Part shown: positions 1 through 7,486 of the stretch, piece after piece | Numbering within the stretch: the stretch's first letter is position 1 | Layout of the letters: every line of letters starts with the position of its first letter | Source: JBEPTX01 sp041691795 | Lineage (GTDB): Bacteria; Patescibacteriota; Saccharimonadia; Saccharimonadales; Saccharimonadaceae | Reading direction: 5' to 3' | DNA: 64,000 nt | Assembly: GCA_041691795.1 (NCBI GenBank) | Contig: JBEPTX010000001.1 | Span: 372,001 to 436,000, forward strand | The notes under the pieces: model-generated | Databases searched by the model: none | Told to the model about the DNA's origin: nothing | What the model saw: only the letters and a program-made list of their open reading frames with translations | Program-made: the position numbers and the translations under genes

Positions 1-332
1 GAGCGACCATCGCGGTAGAGGGCGGCAGCTTGGGTGACGTCGAGTGTTGAGAGGCCTTGCCGACGGATGGCAGCACCATGCTGGTGGAGGAGCCTGAGGA
101 TGGTTTCTTTGGCCAGGCCGGTCGCGGCGACCAGCTGATTTGAGGTCGCACCCGCGTCGTACTTGGCGACGATGTCGTCGATCTCGGATTGTTTGAGATG
201 ACGTTTACGGGTCTTGCTTGGTGGCCGGACTGGCTCCGGTGTCCGTGACCTGCGGTTTTCCAGACCGGTGTGTAGATCAGCGAATCTTTGAGTTAGGTAA
301 CCCTTCTTGGAGTAAGCTCTTATGAGGTCCAC
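1..332 (-). CDS. HTH DNA-binding protein, resolvase/recombinase type (3' end outside window)
   Basis: An open frame of 110 codons runs leftward off the window edge. It starts best at GTG 332; the frame is open further upstream, so the start is uncertain. Residues about 35-75 form a helix-turn-helix: a basic entry (KTRKRHLKQ), then a helix with DDIVAKYDAGAT, then NQLVAATGLAKETILRLLHQHG and a basic IRRQG wing. This is the shape of the C-terminal HTH of serine resolvases and of small actinobacterial resolvase-like HTH proteins. The catalytic recombinase domain is not seen. The DNA is clearly more GC-rich than the genes that follow, which hints at transfer. It could equally be a stand-alone HTH regulator. 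Confidence 0.55.
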   Translation of the reverse strand, partial: MDLIRAYSKKGYLTQRFADLHTGLENRRSRTPEPVRPPSKTRKRHLKQSEIDDIVAKYDAGATSNQLVAATGLAKETILRLLHQHGAAIRRQGLSTLDVTQAAALYRDGR

Positions 333-355
333 CAGAAGCAAGTAAACTACTATAA

Positions 356-1291
356 TTAAGCGGCTAGCAGCGCGCTGCCATCAGCAAACTCTTCGTGGAG
401 TTCCTGAACCTTTTTGATGGTTCGCCTATCAAACATGATTGAGGTATGTTTCGCTTTTTCGACTTCTCTGTATGGAATGTCGGCTGACAGCTGCATTTTT
501 AGGAAAGCTGGAGGAATAATTCGGTCGCGACCGAAACCAATCACTCCAAGTGCAAGACCGCCCGCTTTTAGGGCGAACAGTTGCTCGGCAGTTCTGGTTT
601 TGGATATATCATAGCCTTCCTCCAGGGCGAGCGGCAAGTTTGCAAGGATGTATTTGGCCATATGGCGAGATTGCTTCAAGAATGCAAGATTATTACAAAT
701 TTCGCGGGGGTCAACGTGCGTGGCCATCTCAAATGCTGCCCTGCCCGCAAGCGTCAGGAATGACTGATCAATAACACCAGCAGGTGCAATCATCGTCATA
801 CTATCTATTTTTCGCTCGTCTGGCTTGCGATTTAGGTCATCAAGTGCGACAGGCACAGAATAGACACCACCCTGTGAGTAGGCCATGAGTCCTACCGGCA
901 TGCCAGATTCATAGCTCATGGTATCTATCACAGCGCCAAGACTGTCGGACATGTGGTCATGTGGAGATACTTGCGGTTGTGAGTAGCGGTGCCGATCAAT
1001 AGTGACGGCTTTTTGCCCAAGCTTGGCAAACATCGTCATTGAATCGTGGAGCGAATACGTATCTAGGCTGAACCCAGGGGCAAATATGACCGCAGGACGC
1101 CCATTATCCTCGATCGTTTCATTGTCAGGAGAAAACGCCATGACCCTGACTTGCTCGCCAAAACCATCCGTAACAAATCTTTCCTGATATTTAACCCCTT
1201 GATCGTCCGAAATTATAGGTAAATCCCCTGACAAAAAATCCCCTCCGCCAGATGGCGTGGGAAAGTCAATGATGTGATTTGGACGGCTCAT
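356..1291 (-). CDS. alpha/beta hydrolase
   Basis: A 311-aa soluble protein with an alpha/beta hydrolase fold. The oxyanion region is near APGF (residues 71-74). The nucleophile elbow reads AYSQG (137-141), with Ser139 as the likely nucleophile. Asp256 (GRDR) and His282 (AKHTS) fit as the rest of the triad. The first glycine of the usual GxSxG is replaced by alanine. The spacing between Ser, Asp and His suits serine esterases, lipases or C-C hydrolases, and nothing in the sequence fixes the substrate. There is no signal peptide, so it should act in the cytoplasm. It is transcribed in the same direction as the HTH gene on its left. The fold is secure; the reaction is unknown. Confidence 0.75.
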   Translation of the reverse strand: MSRPNHIIDFPTPSGGGDFLSGDLPIISDDQGVKYQERFVTDGFGEQVRVMAFSPDNETIEDNGRPAVIFAPGFSLDTYSLHDSMTMFAKLGQKAVTIDRHRYSQPQVSPHDHMSDSLGAVIDTMSYESGMPVGLMAYSQGGVYSVPVALDDLNRKPDERKIDSMTMIAPAGVIDQSFLTLAGRAAFEMATHVDPREICNNLAFLKQSRHMAKYILANLPLALEEGYDISKTRTAEQLFALKAGGLALGVIGFGRDRIIPPAFLKMQLSADIPYREVEKAKHTSIMFDRRTIKKVQELHEEFADGSALLAA

Positions 1292-1447
1292 ATGGCCAAA
1301 ACTCCTGTTGTTGTGATCGAAGTATACTGCGAGTTGTGGAGATTGTAAACAGTAGTCACATACCGGTTCAGTCTTGATAGCAAAAAGATTATATTGTCTG
1401 CACGTTTATCTCCGTTGATCGTTGTAATTTATGACTTTTTATGCTAT

Positions 1448-1453
1448 TATAAT
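1448..1453 (+). promoter_or_regulatory. -10 hexamer TATAAT for the gene at 1483
   Basis: Perfect TATAAT 29 nt upstream of ATG 1483. No convincing -35 is seen. It makes the nominal TTG start at 1456 unlikely, because that codon would lie before or at the transcription start. Confidence 0.5.
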
Positions 1454-1482
1454 AATTGTCAACTGTACCCTACTACAAGGTG

Positions 1483-1854
1483 ATGAGTTCTTTGTCAAAG
1501 TCAAATGAAACACCTGTGATTAAAATTACTCACTCGAAGCAACTCGCTGGGCTGAAAGAAAAGGTCTGCAATATACTTGCTGGGAGTAGTCATGCTACCG
1601 TCACCCAGCTCCACCAGAGTCTGGTGGCTGGTCTGATCGTCGATCACATTGCCCTTATTGCCAATCGTAGGATCGGCAATAAGGGCAAGTTTAGCCCCCA
1701 TGTCAAGGCAGTCGAGATCACCCGAGGTGACATATATCTCCCTATCGTTGCGGAATGCGAGAAATTGTCGCGAACGAGTCAGGTAACACCTAGCTCGAAA
1801 GATATTCCGCGCTACATCGACATCGGGTGGCGTGTCATTTCAAACTCAGTGTGA
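1483..1854 (+). CDS. hypothetical protein
   Basis: A 123-aa soluble protein that I do not recognise. A TTG at 1456 would add nine residues but sits almost on the -10 element, so ATG 1483 is preferred; GTG 1480 is also possible. The protein has a helical middle part (residues about 25-60) and a beta-rich end with EITRGDIYLPIV. There is no signal peptide or membrane segment. The coding DNA contains two perfect hairpins (1611-1627 and 1651-1686), which is unusual and leaves open that part of this transcript acts as RNA. A terminator-like hairpin follows 50 bp downstream. Confidence 0.5.
   Translation: MSSLSKSNETPVIKITHSKQLAGLKEKVCNILAGSSHATVTQLHQSLVAGLIVDHIALIANRRIGNKGKFSPHVKAVEITRGDIYLPIVAECEKLSRTSQVTPSSKDIPRYIDIGWRVISNSV
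1611..1686. repeat. two perfect inverted repeats inside a coding region
   Basis: CCACCAG (1611-1617) pairs with CTGGTGG (1621-1627) across a 3-nt loop. GCCCTTATTGCC (1651-1662) pairs with GGCAATAAGGGC (1675-1686) across a 12-nt loop. Both lie within the frame of the unknown gene at 1483. Confidence 0.7.
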
Positions 1855-1904
1855 CAGCTGACACACCCCGCACCAATGCCAGGAGAGCCACTTACGACCA
1901 AGAA

Positions 1905-1932
1905 GGCCCCTCGCACTACGGTGCGGGGTTCT
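1905..1932 (+). terminator. Rho-independent terminator after the gene at 1483
   Basis: CCCC-T-CGCAC, loop TACG, GTGCG-GGG, followed by TTCTTC. The stem has one bulged T. It also lies downstream of the convergent gene at 1946-2353 and could serve both directions. Confidence 0.55.
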
Positions 1933-1945
1933 TCATACCCAAAAG

Positions 1946-2353
1946 CTACTGGTTTAATATAGTTTCAGGTTTGAATGCCTCTGGGTGCTGAATCATCAAC
2001 GTCTGGATACGAGCATTTGCCGTACGTGCATCAATATGACCGTCAAGCTCTTCCTTGCGAAGCTTTGCGACTTTTCTTTGGACATCTGCAATCAATATCG
2101 TCTCACTATGTGTGTGATTGATCGCTGCTTGTTCGGGTGACAAAATACCGTCCACCATATCTTCGGTCCCAATATCACGATCACCAGCATAATCTGGATC
2201 GTGAGACGCCAATCGACGTGTTACCTGGCCAGTGAGTCGAGAACCTGGTATGTGTAGTGCCTGCTTAGCAAGCTTTTGAGCGCGAATCTCAGACATCTGG
2301 GCATCTGTTGTATACCCTATTTCATGAAAGACATCATCTTCGCGTTCTGTCAT
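1946..2353 (-). CDS. hypothetical protein, charged and helical
   Basis: A 135-aa acidic protein with no family that I recognise. The C-terminal half is predicted helical: residues about 85-125, with KVAKLRKEELDGHIDART and repeated charged heptad-like spacing, consistent with a helical hairpin. There is no signal peptide or TM segment. It starts at ATG 2353. A -10-like TATAAT lies just upstream on the minus strand (around 2357-2362), so a nearly leaderless mRNA is possible. It lies 31 bp downstream of the next minus-strand gene and may be cotranscribed with it. Confidence 0.55.
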   Translation of the reverse strand: MTEREDDVFHEIGYTTDAQMSEIRAQKLAKQALHIPGSRLTGQVTRRLASHDPDYAGDRDIGTEDMVDGILSPEQAAINHTHSETILIADVQRKVAKLRKEELDGHIDARTANARIQTLMIQHPEAFKPETILNQ

Positions 2354-2384
2354 ATTTATATTATAGCATAAACACTATATATCA

Positions 2385-2642
2385 TCAAGCCGCTGGGGTT
2401 GGATCATCTGGAACAACATGAAGTATTCGCAGTATTTCGCTAGCTGATCGAGCTGCGAACGGAGATTGACGGGGTGTGCGCTTAATTTCTGAGAGCCCAG
2501 TCCGCGCCAGACCCAACAGCTGTTCATGCTGCCTGCGGGCGCGACGAGGGGCTAGTTCGTCAACAGGAGCAATTGTAGCGCCATCGGTATCACCCTCATA
2601 TCCTGGCCTGTACGGTGCAGGAATATCCTTATACCCATCCAT
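2385..2642 (-). CDS. small hypothetical protein
   Basis: An 85-aa protein of unknown function, rich in Arg, Pro and Ala, with a basic middle (APRRARRQHEQL). ATG 2642 is chosen because the minus strand carries TATATT six nt upstream, matching the leaderless pattern common in this window. A GTG at 2657 would add five residues. No motif or membrane segment is seen. It precedes the gene at 2353 by 31 bp in the same direction, so the two may form a short operon. Confidence 0.45.
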   Translation of the reverse strand: MDGYKDIPAPYRPGYEGDTDGATIAPVDELAPRRARRQHEQLLGLARTGLSEIKRTPRQSPFAARSASEILRILHVVPDDPTPAA

Positions 2643-2671
2643 ATCATGAATATACACCTATTTCAGGCATC

Positions 2672-2711
2672 AAAAAAGCCCCAGCGGGAGATTTGCGCAT
2701 CCCGAAGGGGC
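2672..2711 (-). terminator. Rho-independent terminator
   Basis: On the minus strand GCCCC-TT-CGGGA, loop of 10 nt, TCCCG-CT-GGGGC is followed by six T. It ends the candidate ncRNA and lies just upstream of the small gene starting at 2642. Confidence 0.75.
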
Positions 2712-2911
2712 AATTTTGGCACCTGTTTGTTTGATACGAGTGTATCATCAATGCCGCTAATGCTGCAATGTTTTTTCCACCACGAATATCTGTCTAGGTC
2801 TCTCACCCTTCCACTCAACAGACCACTCCCGCAATGTTCACTAAAGTGTAACATTGCTCGCGTTTCGCCTTTAGTCTGTTTCGGAAAGGGTGCCAGACCT
2901 AGACATACCAA
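2672..2911 (-). ncRNA. candidate structured RNA of unknown class
   Basis: This gene-free stretch folds strongly. TGTCTAGGTCT (2791-2801) pairs perfectly with 2895-2905. Inside it, CACCCTT (2804-2810) and the following CC pair with GGAAAGGGTG (2883-2892) with one bulge. Then AACAGAC (2817-2823) pairs with GTCTGTT (2874-2880), and the tip is GCAATGTT/AACATTGC (2831-2838 / 2850-2857). The result is a rod of about 115 nt with a central bulge. A second hairpin, TGATAC/GTATCA, follows on the minus strand. The minus strand ends in a canonical terminator at 2672-2711, so I assign this strand. The rod shape recalls 6S RNA, but I see no diagnostic sequence. RNase P, tmRNA and SRP motifs are absent. A degenerate mobile element is an alternative. 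Confidence 0.45.
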
Positions 2912-2939
2912 AAACCACCCTGGAACGAATCCGGGGTGG
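2910..2939 (-). terminator. terminator of the gene at 2961-3167
   Basis: CCACCC...GGGTGG hairpin with a five-T tail on the minus strand, 20 bp past the stop codon of the small conserved gene. Confidence 0.7.
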
Positions 2940-2960
2940 CGGTCTTGGTGCTTAGAAAGC

Positions 2961-3167
2961 CTATTTTTTCTTGCTAATAGTCAAGAAACCGTTGCGTGGG
3001 TTTTCTTTGACTTCGCGGTCTTCTGGAAGATCGGTTGGTTGACCCTTTGCATTCTTTTCTACTTTGGCGAAGAAGTAGATCGTCTGTGGTTTGCCACCAC
3101 GTAGTGTGACGTTGGTGTTGTGCAAGTAGTATGTAACGCCCTTCGAGTTAGTGTGTTTGTAAGCCAT
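2961..3167 (-). CDS. small conserved protein of CPR type
   Basis: A 68-aa basic soluble protein beginning MAYKHTNSKGVTYYLHNT, with an aromatic beta-rich N-terminal half (TIYFFAKVE) and a lysine-rich tail ending ISKKK. It has the size and charge of a small nucleic-acid- or ribosome-associated protein. Short proteins with this opening are, to my knowledge, common in Saccharibacteria without a known function. An AGGAGGTATAA Shine-Dalgarno region precedes ATG 3167, and a terminator follows, so it is a monocistronic, well-expressed gene. Confidence 0.75.
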   Translation of the reverse strand: MAYKHTNSKGVTYYLHNTNVTLRGGKPQTIYFFAKVEKNAKGQPTDLPEDREVKENPRNGFLTISKKK

Positions 3168-3236
3168 ATGGTCTTATACCTCCTGATTAGTTCTTACTGG
3201 GATAGCGTAGCGCGTGTTTGAGCCGGTGTCAACACT

Positions 3237-3875
3237 TTATATGCTGTTTTTATGTTTTTTGAGCATCAGCTTGAGCACCCCAAGGCCTATCAGACGGCCC
3301 AAGATGACGATACAAATCAGCACGCAGCCAAGGACCGAGAAGCCCGCAAAATCGGGTGACCACAGGGGTGAGACGAAACTATGACGGTAAGCGTCGGCTT
3401 TTGGTAGTTTTAGCGACGTCGTCAACTCCTGGGCTGCTGGATACTTGTTTAGCTCATCCAAAAAACATTGTTGATACGCCAACGAATAATGGCCAACACT
3501 GCTATATTTTGGCCCACAAACGTCCTGTGCCTTTTTGTAAATATTGCCATTTGGGTTGTTGCTACTCGACGCCGCAGCATTTGCCGCAGCAGCATCACGG
3601 TTGTACTCGCCTTCCAGATAGATCGTCCCCATATCGGCGTTCATGTGACCCGTCACGTAGCGTTGGAGATCCACCAAACGGCTTTTGATCGCCACTGGGT
3701 TACCTGCTTTGTCGGCATCTAACGCCGCTGTGCGACGCTGATCCATACCGATGTTATTGAGGCGCAAAAACGTCGCAGCGACAAACCCAATCAAGAGTAA
3801 TAACACAAATAGTTGCCACGTTTTGACACGTTGCAACTGCTTGATACTTCGTTTTACTTGTCGTTTGTCTGCCAA
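3237..3875 (-). CDS. two-TM membrane protein, extracytoplasmic loop
   Basis: A 212-aa protein with a basic N-terminus, a first membrane segment at about residues 21-37 (LFVLLLLIGFVAATF), an outside domain of about 140 residues and a second membrane segment near 178-203 before a basic tail (LKKHKNSI). The outer domain has an Ala/Ser/Asn-rich patch (residues 95-108) and two cysteines (DVCGP and QQCFL) that could pair. No catalytic motif is seen. Proteins of this plan occur widely in Saccharibacteria, but their role is unknown. The next gene, on the same strand, is an MFS protein 43 bp upstream. Confidence 0.65.
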   Translation of the reverse strand: MADKRQVKRSIKQLQRVKTWQLFVLLLLIGFVAATFLRLNNIGMDQRRTAALDADKAGNPVAIKSRLVDLQRYVTGHMNADMGTIYLEGEYNRDAAAANAAASSSNNPNGNIYKKAQDVCGPKYSSVGHYSLAYQQCFLDELNKYPAAQELTTSLKLPKADAYRHSFVSPLWSPDFAGFSVLGCVLICIVILGRLIGLGVLKLMLKKHKNSI

Positions 3876-3918
3876 CTAGATTTCCACCTATTCTTCTACA
3901 CAGTATATAAAATTTTGG

Positions 3919-5136
3919 CTATTTTCGGTAGAGCGGAAAGCGATGAACACGAATCAGGAGCACAACCGCACCAGCGACAAAGAAGACGACCTGTAACCCA
4001 CGGACATCTCCAAGAAAGTGTACCGAGATGGCGAGCACGAGCGATGCCAACATGGCACCAAATGCAATCGCTACAGAGGTAGCGCAGACATATGCGATGC
4101 GAAAGCCTTTTAATCGATCGGCCATATCAAACATACCGCGCATATAGGGCATGGCGTACCCAGTTGTGGCGGTTTCGTTACTCACATTTACCCCAATTAC
4201 GCTGATAGGCGTCGTAACAAATGGTCGAAACAAGTGAGTGATTCCATCAAGAATAGCGGCATAACTTAGTAATTCTCGACCCCTGTGACCATCGATTAAT
4301 CGTCCAAATACGTATGAAATAATCAGAGCTGCAAACAGCGTCACCGATCCGAAGGCACCCACTTGGGCATAGACCGCATTGGTTGTTGTGCCTAATACAA
4401 CGATAACAATAAATATGAACCAAAACTGACCTGATACTACCCCATCGAACCCAATTGCCATTCGTGCAATCATCTGACGCCAGACTAATCTGAGAGGGAA
4501 ACTGGCAAAATTAAGTTGCTGATGTGTTCGAACTGGTTCGATAGTATGAAACAAAGGTGCTGCCGCAATCGCAAATAAAATAGCTGCAACAATAATGGTC
4601 ACCTGAGGACCAAACACGAAGGCAATCACACCGCCCGCGAGTGGGCTAAGCCCAGCCGAGATTTTCTCGACAATATTCATATAGCCCAGTTCTTTGCCCG
4701 CGTGTTCCAGGTGGCTGACCTTTGAAAAATCAACTTCGTAGCTAAGATCGTAGAGTGTGGCAGAGATGGATTGGAAAAACCCATACCCAATCAGCGCAAT
4801 AATGCCTAGCTGGGGAACGAAAACAAAAATAACCAGCGCCAACACGTATAGAAGATTACTGACTAAGATACTATGTTTTGGGCCAAATCGAGCGATCAGA
4901 TACGCAAGTGGAACAACGGCAATCGTGCGCAGGAAGAAATATGCGGCATAATAAAATCCGATAAATGACAGCGAATAGCCATTTTGATAGAGGTAAATAG
5001 CCGCAAAAGCCGAAATCATATTGAGCGCCAGCATACGCAGAGCACGTGCCGCATAAAGTTCGGCAATTTCGTCAAATGTCGCATAACGCCAAAAGTGGCG
5101 GCGCATGAGTAGTCGATGGATGATTGATCGCAGCAT
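3919..5136 (-). CDS. MFS transporter
   Basis: A 405-aa integral membrane protein with about 12 hydrophobic helices and a short basic N-terminus (MLRSIIHRLLMRRH). Its length and pattern match the major facilitator superfamily. Between helices 2 and 3 it has LIARFGPKHSILVSNLLY, a degenerate motif A (G-x-x-x-D/P-R-x-G/R). The substrate cannot be read from the sequence. It starts at ATG 5136, about 100 bp from the divergent murC start. No adjacent substrate-specific gene helps to assign it. Confidence 0.75.
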   Translation of the reverse strand: MLRSIIHRLLMRRHFWRYATFDEIAELYAARALRMLALNMISAFAAIYLYQNGYSLSFIGFYYAAYFFLRTIAVVPLAYLIARFGPKHSILVSNLLYVLALVIFVFVPQLGIIALIGYGFFQSISATLYDLSYEVDFSKVSHLEHAGKELGYMNIVEKISAGLSPLAGGVIAFVFGPQVTIIVAAILFAIAAAPLFHTIEPVRTHQQLNFASFPLRLVWRQMIARMAIGFDGVVSGQFWFIFIVIVVLGTTTNAVYAQVGAFGSVTLFAALIISYVFGRLIDGHRGRELLSYAAILDGITHLFRPFVTTPISVIGVNVSNETATTGYAMPYMRGMFDMADRLKGFRIAYVCATSVAIAFGAMLASLVLAISVHFLGDVRGLQVVFFVAGAVVLLIRVHRFPLYRK

Positions 5137-5221
5137 GTAACTCGTATCTGTTTTAATGATTCGTTTCGTCTCTATTACACCATACTCATTCCGGTTATGG
5201 CAAGGTGAGGCTTTGTTCTGG

Positions 5222-5227
5222 TATACT
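5222..5227 (+). promoter_or_regulatory. extended -10 promoter of murC
   Basis: TGGTATACT gives an extended -10 (TGn-TATACT) nine nt before ATG 5237. The transcript would be leaderless or nearly so, and this decides the start over the upstream frame opening at 5156. Confidence 0.65.
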
Positions 5228-5236
5228 AAAGTGCAT

Positions 5237-6892
5237 ATGAATATCTACTTCTCTGGCATTGGGGGTGTTGGCTTAGGTCCTTTGGCCGAGATTGCGGCCG
5301 ACGCTGGTTATCAAGTACAGGGGTCGGACTCGACCGAAAGTCTGACAACCCAAGAATTAATAGCACGCGGCATCGAAGTTGATCCGAAACAAAAAGGCGT
5401 GTTTTTGCAGTCTGTTCACGATAAGACACCAATCGATTGGTTGGTGTATACCGCTGGATTGCCAGATGATCACCCTGAACTTCAGCTTGCAAGGCAACTT
5501 GGTATCAAAATAACCAAACGCGATGAATTGCTGAATTACATTATTGCCGAAAAGAAATTGAAAATGGTTGGCGTCAGTGGAACGCATGGCAAAACGACGA
5601 CGACTGCAATGTTGGTCTGGGCATTCGAGCAGCTCGGTGTGCCGGTCAGTTATTCAGTTGGTTCTACCCTCACCTTTGGACCAGGTGGCAAATACGATCC
5701 AAAAAGCGAATATTTCATCTACGAATGCGATGAGTTTGATCGCAACTTTTTGCACTTCCACCCCTATCTTTCGATCATTACATCACTCGATTATGACCAT
5801 CCTGATACCTACGGTACGCCCGAAGATTACATGTCGGCATTTCGCCAGTTTATGGACCAATCCGAAAGTACGATCATGTGGGAAAATGACGGCATATTTG
5901 TTCACGCGACAGCCGCAGATGGTATTTTGGTCAAACCTGACGATGTTGCGGCAATCAAACTTGCCGGTGACCACACTCGTCGTAATGGCACACTTGCGCT
6001 GAAAGCTTTGGAAAAACTAGCGATTCCTGGTGATCATATTGCCGCTCTTTCTAGCTACCCAGGAACTGAACGTCGGTTCGAAAAACTAGCTGCCAATTTG
6101 TATAGTGACTACGGTCATCACCCAGTAGAAATCGCGGCGACATTGCAAATGGCACGCGAAATATCTGATCATATCGTCCTCATCTATCAGCCACATCAAA
6201 ATGTGCGCCAACATGAACTGCAAAGCCAATATACTGATTGTTTCGAGTTGGCAGACGATGTCTACTGGCTCCCAACCTATCTGACACGTGAAGATCCTCG
6301 CTTACCTATTTTGTCACCGACCGACCTGACTGAACATGTCACCAACCCCGGAAGTATTCATATTGTTGGGCCAGACGATGACCTATGGGGAACAGTGCAA
6401 CAAGCTCGAGCTGCTAATAAATTAGTGCTCGTGATGGGTGCTGGCAGTATCGATACTTGGTTACGCGACAAAACTGACACGCTGCAGATTGTTAATATTC
6501 TACTGGTTGATCGTGAAGGTAACTTCATCATGCAACGCACCGATGGTGATCCTGCTGCTGGTACTGTCGGCGAAGTCGGTACATTTGGCGGCAAAGTAGA
6601 AGATACAGATGTTTCATTGGCCGCAGCGGCTGCACGAATTTTGCGGGCTCAAACTAATTTGCAGTTTGATGATGTAGATCTCGCCTATTTCAAGACATTC
6701 CCTAAAACCATCGAAATGCACGGTGAAAAAAGCCTGGTTACTTACTACACATTGACCGGAATCGACACCAGCGGCCTGCAGTCACATGTTGGTCATGGAT
6801 TTGAAACTGTTAATCAAAATGCACTGAGTAACTACCCGCTGACCATTCTGGCACGGACGGTTATTGCTGAATTTACCCATCCAGCGATGTAA
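5237..6892 (+). CDS. murC: UDP-N-acetylmuramate--L-alanine ligase fused to a Nudix-like domain
   Basis: A 551-aa fusion. Residues 1-410 are a Mur ligase that adds the first amino acid to UDP-MurNAc in peptidoglycan synthesis. The N-terminal Rossmann part has FSGIGGVGLGP, typical of MurC/Mpl. The ATP loop is GTHGKTTT (115-122). The central region has YECDEFDRNF and SLDYDHPDTY, and the C-terminal domain opens with YPGTERRFE and YSDYGHHPVEI. From about residue 415 a second domain follows with Nudix topology (NILLVDREGNFIMQR, GTFGGKVED). Its Nudix box is degenerate: the catalytic REUxEE is replaced by ARILRAQ, so hydrolase activity is unlikely. The promoter position supports this start. Mpl-type ligase activity is an alternative. 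Confidence 0.85.
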   Translation: MNIYFSGIGGVGLGPLAEIAADAGYQVQGSDSTESLTTQELIARGIEVDPKQKGVFLQSVHDKTPIDWLVYTAGLPDDHPELQLARQLGIKITKRDELLNYIIAEKKLKMVGVSGTHGKTTTTAMLVWAFEQLGVPVSYSVGSTLTFGPGGKYDPKSEYFIYECDEFDRNFLHFHPYLSIITSLDYDHPDTYGTPEDYMSAFRQFMDQSESTIMWENDGIFVHATAADGILVKPDDVAAIKLAGDHTRRNGTLALKALEKLAIPGDHIAALSSYPGTERRFEKLAANLYSDYGHHPVEIAATLQMAREISDHIVLIYQPHQNVRQHELQSQYTDCFELADDVYWLPTYLTREDPRLPILSPTDLTEHVTNPGSIHIVGPDDDLWGTVQQARAANKLVLVMGAGSIDTWLRDKTDTLQIVNILLVDREGNFIMQRTDGDPAAGTVGEVGTFGGKVEDTDVSLAAAAARILRAQTNLQFDDVDLAYFKTFPKTIEMHGEKSLVTYYTLTGIDTSGLQSHVGHGFETVNQNALSNYPLTILARTVIAEFTHPAM

Positions 6893-6895
6893 TTA

Positions 6896-6936
6896 CTCGT
6901 CTCTCTAGCGTCAACTTTTGACGATACAGAGACGAG
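6896..6936 (+). terminator. hairpin after murC
   Basis: CTCGTCTCT (6896-6904) pairs with AGAGACGAG (6928-6936), with an inner GTCAA/TTGAC. There is no T-tract, so it may protect the 3' end rather than terminate by itself. Confidence 0.45.
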
Positions 6937-6983
6937 GACAGAGGAGGTGAGCCCACTGCGTCTCGTTGTTTCGCGTGAGAAGA

Positions 6984-7388
6984 TCAGCTACCCACCGTGA
7001 AGGTGATCTTATAGATCCTCCACGGACTGAACAGTTTCCTGCGACGACGAACATGCGGCTGGATGAGGCTGTCAACAGATTTGAAATGCCACTTCTTCAA
7101 CGCCGCTTTGACATCATTTTCTGATATCAGATCATTTTCATAGGGAGACCCTTCTGGTAGTATGATCTTGAGCTCCTGGTGGAGCATAAAATCAATGATC
7201 TCTTCGTTGGAATCAATAATGCCTCCGTAAAGGTCATGATTCAGTTTGCCAGCCATGGTAGCGACCGCTGCGTCTAGCTGGGCCAGACTGGCACTTTTCA
7301 CAAGCTCCTTTATGCTTATCGAGAAATCCGCATAATCATACTGCGTGATAAAAAGTCCGGTTGTCTCGACTCTTTCAACTGATTCCAC
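6984..7388 (-). CDS. hypothetical protein
   Basis: A 134-aa soluble protein that I do not recognise. It has a helical core (SLAQLDAAVATMAGKL), a stretch with DLISENDVKAALKKWHF and a very basic segment (HVRRRRKLF). It starts at GTG 7388, preceded by GAGGA at an 11-nt spacing. The leader begins near TATACT (about 7469-7474, minus strand) and is roughly 80 nt long, with a possible AACACC/GGTGTT hairpin. The 11-mer AGAGGATGTGA in its leader is also found before the unrelated gene at 13155. That makes it one of the few genes here with a proper leader. Confidence 0.5.
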   Translation of the reverse strand: MESVERVETTGLFITQYDYADFSISIKELVKSASLAQLDAAVATMAGKLNHDLYGGIIDSNEEIIDFMLHQELKIILPEGSPYENDLISENDVKAALKKWHFKSVDSLIQPHVRRRRKLFSPWRIYKITFTVGS

Positions 7389-7486
7389 GTGCTTTCACAT
7401 CCTCTGTCAAAAAACACCACATCACCCCTCACCGGATGATATATCGACGGTGTTTAGGCTGATTGGTAGTATAGTTGTAACAGTTT

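Noticed and set aside
2672..2911. RNase P RNA, tmRNA or SRP RNA
   Set aside because: The conserved cores (for example GAGGAAAGTCC, a tRNA-like end, or the SRP tetraloop motif) are not present.
2646..3104. A 152-codon plus-strand frame across 2646-3104
   Set aside because: It runs antisense through a conserved small gene, two terminators and the folded RNA region, and its product has no domain or signal.
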